From positions 202,485 to 266,484 of the forward strand of contig NZ_BAAARN010000003.1 of the NCBI RefSeq assembly GCF_039532215.1: 64,000 nt of DNA, given 5' to 3'. How positions within the stretch are numbered: position 1 is the first letter of the stretch; each line of letters starts with the position of its first letter. Made by a program: the position numbers and the translations under genes. This document shows positions 63,444 to 64,000 of the stretch, piece by piece. A model generated the notes under the pieces. It made no database searches. It had not been told where the DNA came from and was given only the letters and a program-made list of their open reading frames with translations. This DNA comes from Pedococcus aerophilus. Lineage in GTDB: Bacteria > Actinomycetota > Actinomycetes > Actinomycetales > Dermatophilaceae.

Positions 63444-64000
63444 GTGCCGACGTCCACAGCCTGGTCGGCGCCTATGCCGTCGATGCGATCGACGAGCAGG
63501 AGCGCGCTGCGTTCGAGCTCCACCTCCGTGAGTGCCCAGAATGCATGGACGAGGTCTCCAGCCTGCGTGCTGCCGCGTCCAGCCTCTCCCTCGTCAGCGA
63601 GGTCGTCCCGCCCGCGTCGATGCGTGACGCGGTGCTGGCCGGCATCCGCACTGTCCGCCCCCTTCCCCCGCTCGAGACGAGCGGAACAGCAGGGCACACT
63701 CTTGACTCCTCCTCCGACGAGGGCCCGACCGGTCCGGTCGGCCCCGGTGGATCTGGCGCCTCGAGCTCGGTCCGCACCAATGGCACCGGCACAGACGGCT
63801 CCCCTGCCCACACCGGCGCGGTCCAGCAGGACCTGCCGTCCAACGTCGTCCCGATGCGTCGCCGCCGCCCGGTGGCCGAGTGGCTCGTCGGGGCAGCCGC
63901 CGCGGTCGCGCTGATCGCCGGCGGGATCGCCTGGAGCCCGTGGTCCTCCGGACCCGACACCCAGCAGATCTCTGCCTCCGAGCGGGTCCTCGAGGCCTCC
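63440..64000 (+). CDS. rskA: Anti-sigma-K factor RskA (cut by the window end)
   Basis: The visible 187 codons cover a cytoplasmic zinc-finger-like segment (FELHLRECPEC, an H-x3-C-x2-C pattern) with RDAVLAGIRTVRPLPP, a long Ser/Pro/Gly-rich linker (about 75-135), and a transmembrane helix starting near residue 155 (VAEWLVGAAAAVALIAGG). The protein continues past the window. RskA binds and holds SigK at the membrane until proteolysis. Its ATG overlaps the sigK stop. The linker is longer than in mycobacterial RskA as far as I recall. Confidence 0.85.
   Translation, partial: MSADVHSLVGAYAVDAIDEQERAAFELHLRECPECMDEVSSLRAAASSLSLVSEVVPPASMRDAVLAGIRTVRPLPPLETSGTAGHTLDSSSDEGPTGPVGPGGSGASSSVRTNGTGTDGSPAHTGAVQQDLPSNVVPMRRRRPVAEWLVGAAAAVALIAGGIAWSPWSSGPDTQQISASERVLEAS

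Overview
The window is very GC-rich, gene-dense bacterial chromosome with no rRNA, CRISPR array or recognisable transposase. It encodes several hallmarks of Actinomycetota: mycothiol synthase (MshD), GlnR, BldC, a GuaB1-type GMP reductase, a DUF3073 protein and a SigK/anti-SigK pair. Frequent GTG starts and many leaderless-looking start sites agree. The overall flavour, including the two multi-copy-type DUF559 genes, suggests a member of Micrococcales, probably Intrasporangiaceae; the family-level call is inference.

Layout. 1-7.2 kb is a conserved actinobacterial block: a BKACE enzyme, YgfZ, a Nur-like Fur regulator, an LCP cell-wall ligase, a low-Mr tyrosine phosphatase, nitrobindin, a 32-residue membrane peptide, DsrE, a membrane protein, a MoaD-like protein and the nitrogen regulator GlnR. 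7.2-20.9 kb is a phosphate block: secreted 5'-nucleotidase, MshD, Ppk, a MutT1-like Nudix/phosphatase, PstSCAB, PiT transporter and DUF47. PHO-box-like 11-bp direct repeats lie before pstS and near the DUF47-pit operon. 20.9-31 kb is mostly small accessory and hypothetical genes, with a TetR/diiron-oxygenase pair, a secreted Ig-like protein, tRNA-Lys, a class F sortase next to a surface protein, and the start of an ECF42-type sigma/YCII module. 31-41 kb holds the ECF42 sigma factor, an alpha/beta hydrolase, pirin, an SDR, GuaB1, a PHP protein, a GntR regulator and tRNA-Glu, -Asp and -Phe. 41-49 kb is a phosphorelay cluster: an HPt protein and a receiver on the minus strand, and two large PAS/GAF kinases on the plus strand. 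49-60 kb holds a CoA-transferase, BldC, valine dehydrogenase, DUF3073, an NCS1 permease with an isochorismatase-like hydrolase, two tandem paralogous unknowns, purM and purF. 60-64 kb is a SigK regulon: membrane molybdopterin oxidoreductase, fasciclin lipoprotein, SigK and RskA (cut by the window end).

The most unusual structure is a pair of single-gene cassettes (about 17.6-18.9 kb and 57.3-58.4 kb). Each carries one AbiEi-like wHTH + DUF559/Vsr-like nuclease gene, each is bracketed at both ends by a long hairpin, and both share the same 10-bp word exactly three bases before the start codon. One sits at the pstB|pit junction and the other between purM and purF, both normally adjacent pairs in Streptomyces as I recall. 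They look like small, self-contained mobile or selfish units. Other notable signals are two good matches to the mycobacterial SigK promoter in front of the likely SigK targets, a structured 15-bp-closed element at 21.26 kb, and a bipartite motif shared by two distant intergenic regions.

No gene-free stretch exceeds about 300 bases; the larger gaps (13.36-13.62, 17.58-17.82, 21.21-21.48, 41.88-42.11, 52.17-52.41, 61.95-62.18 kb) are covered under the sites and hairpins listed or carry only presumed promoters.
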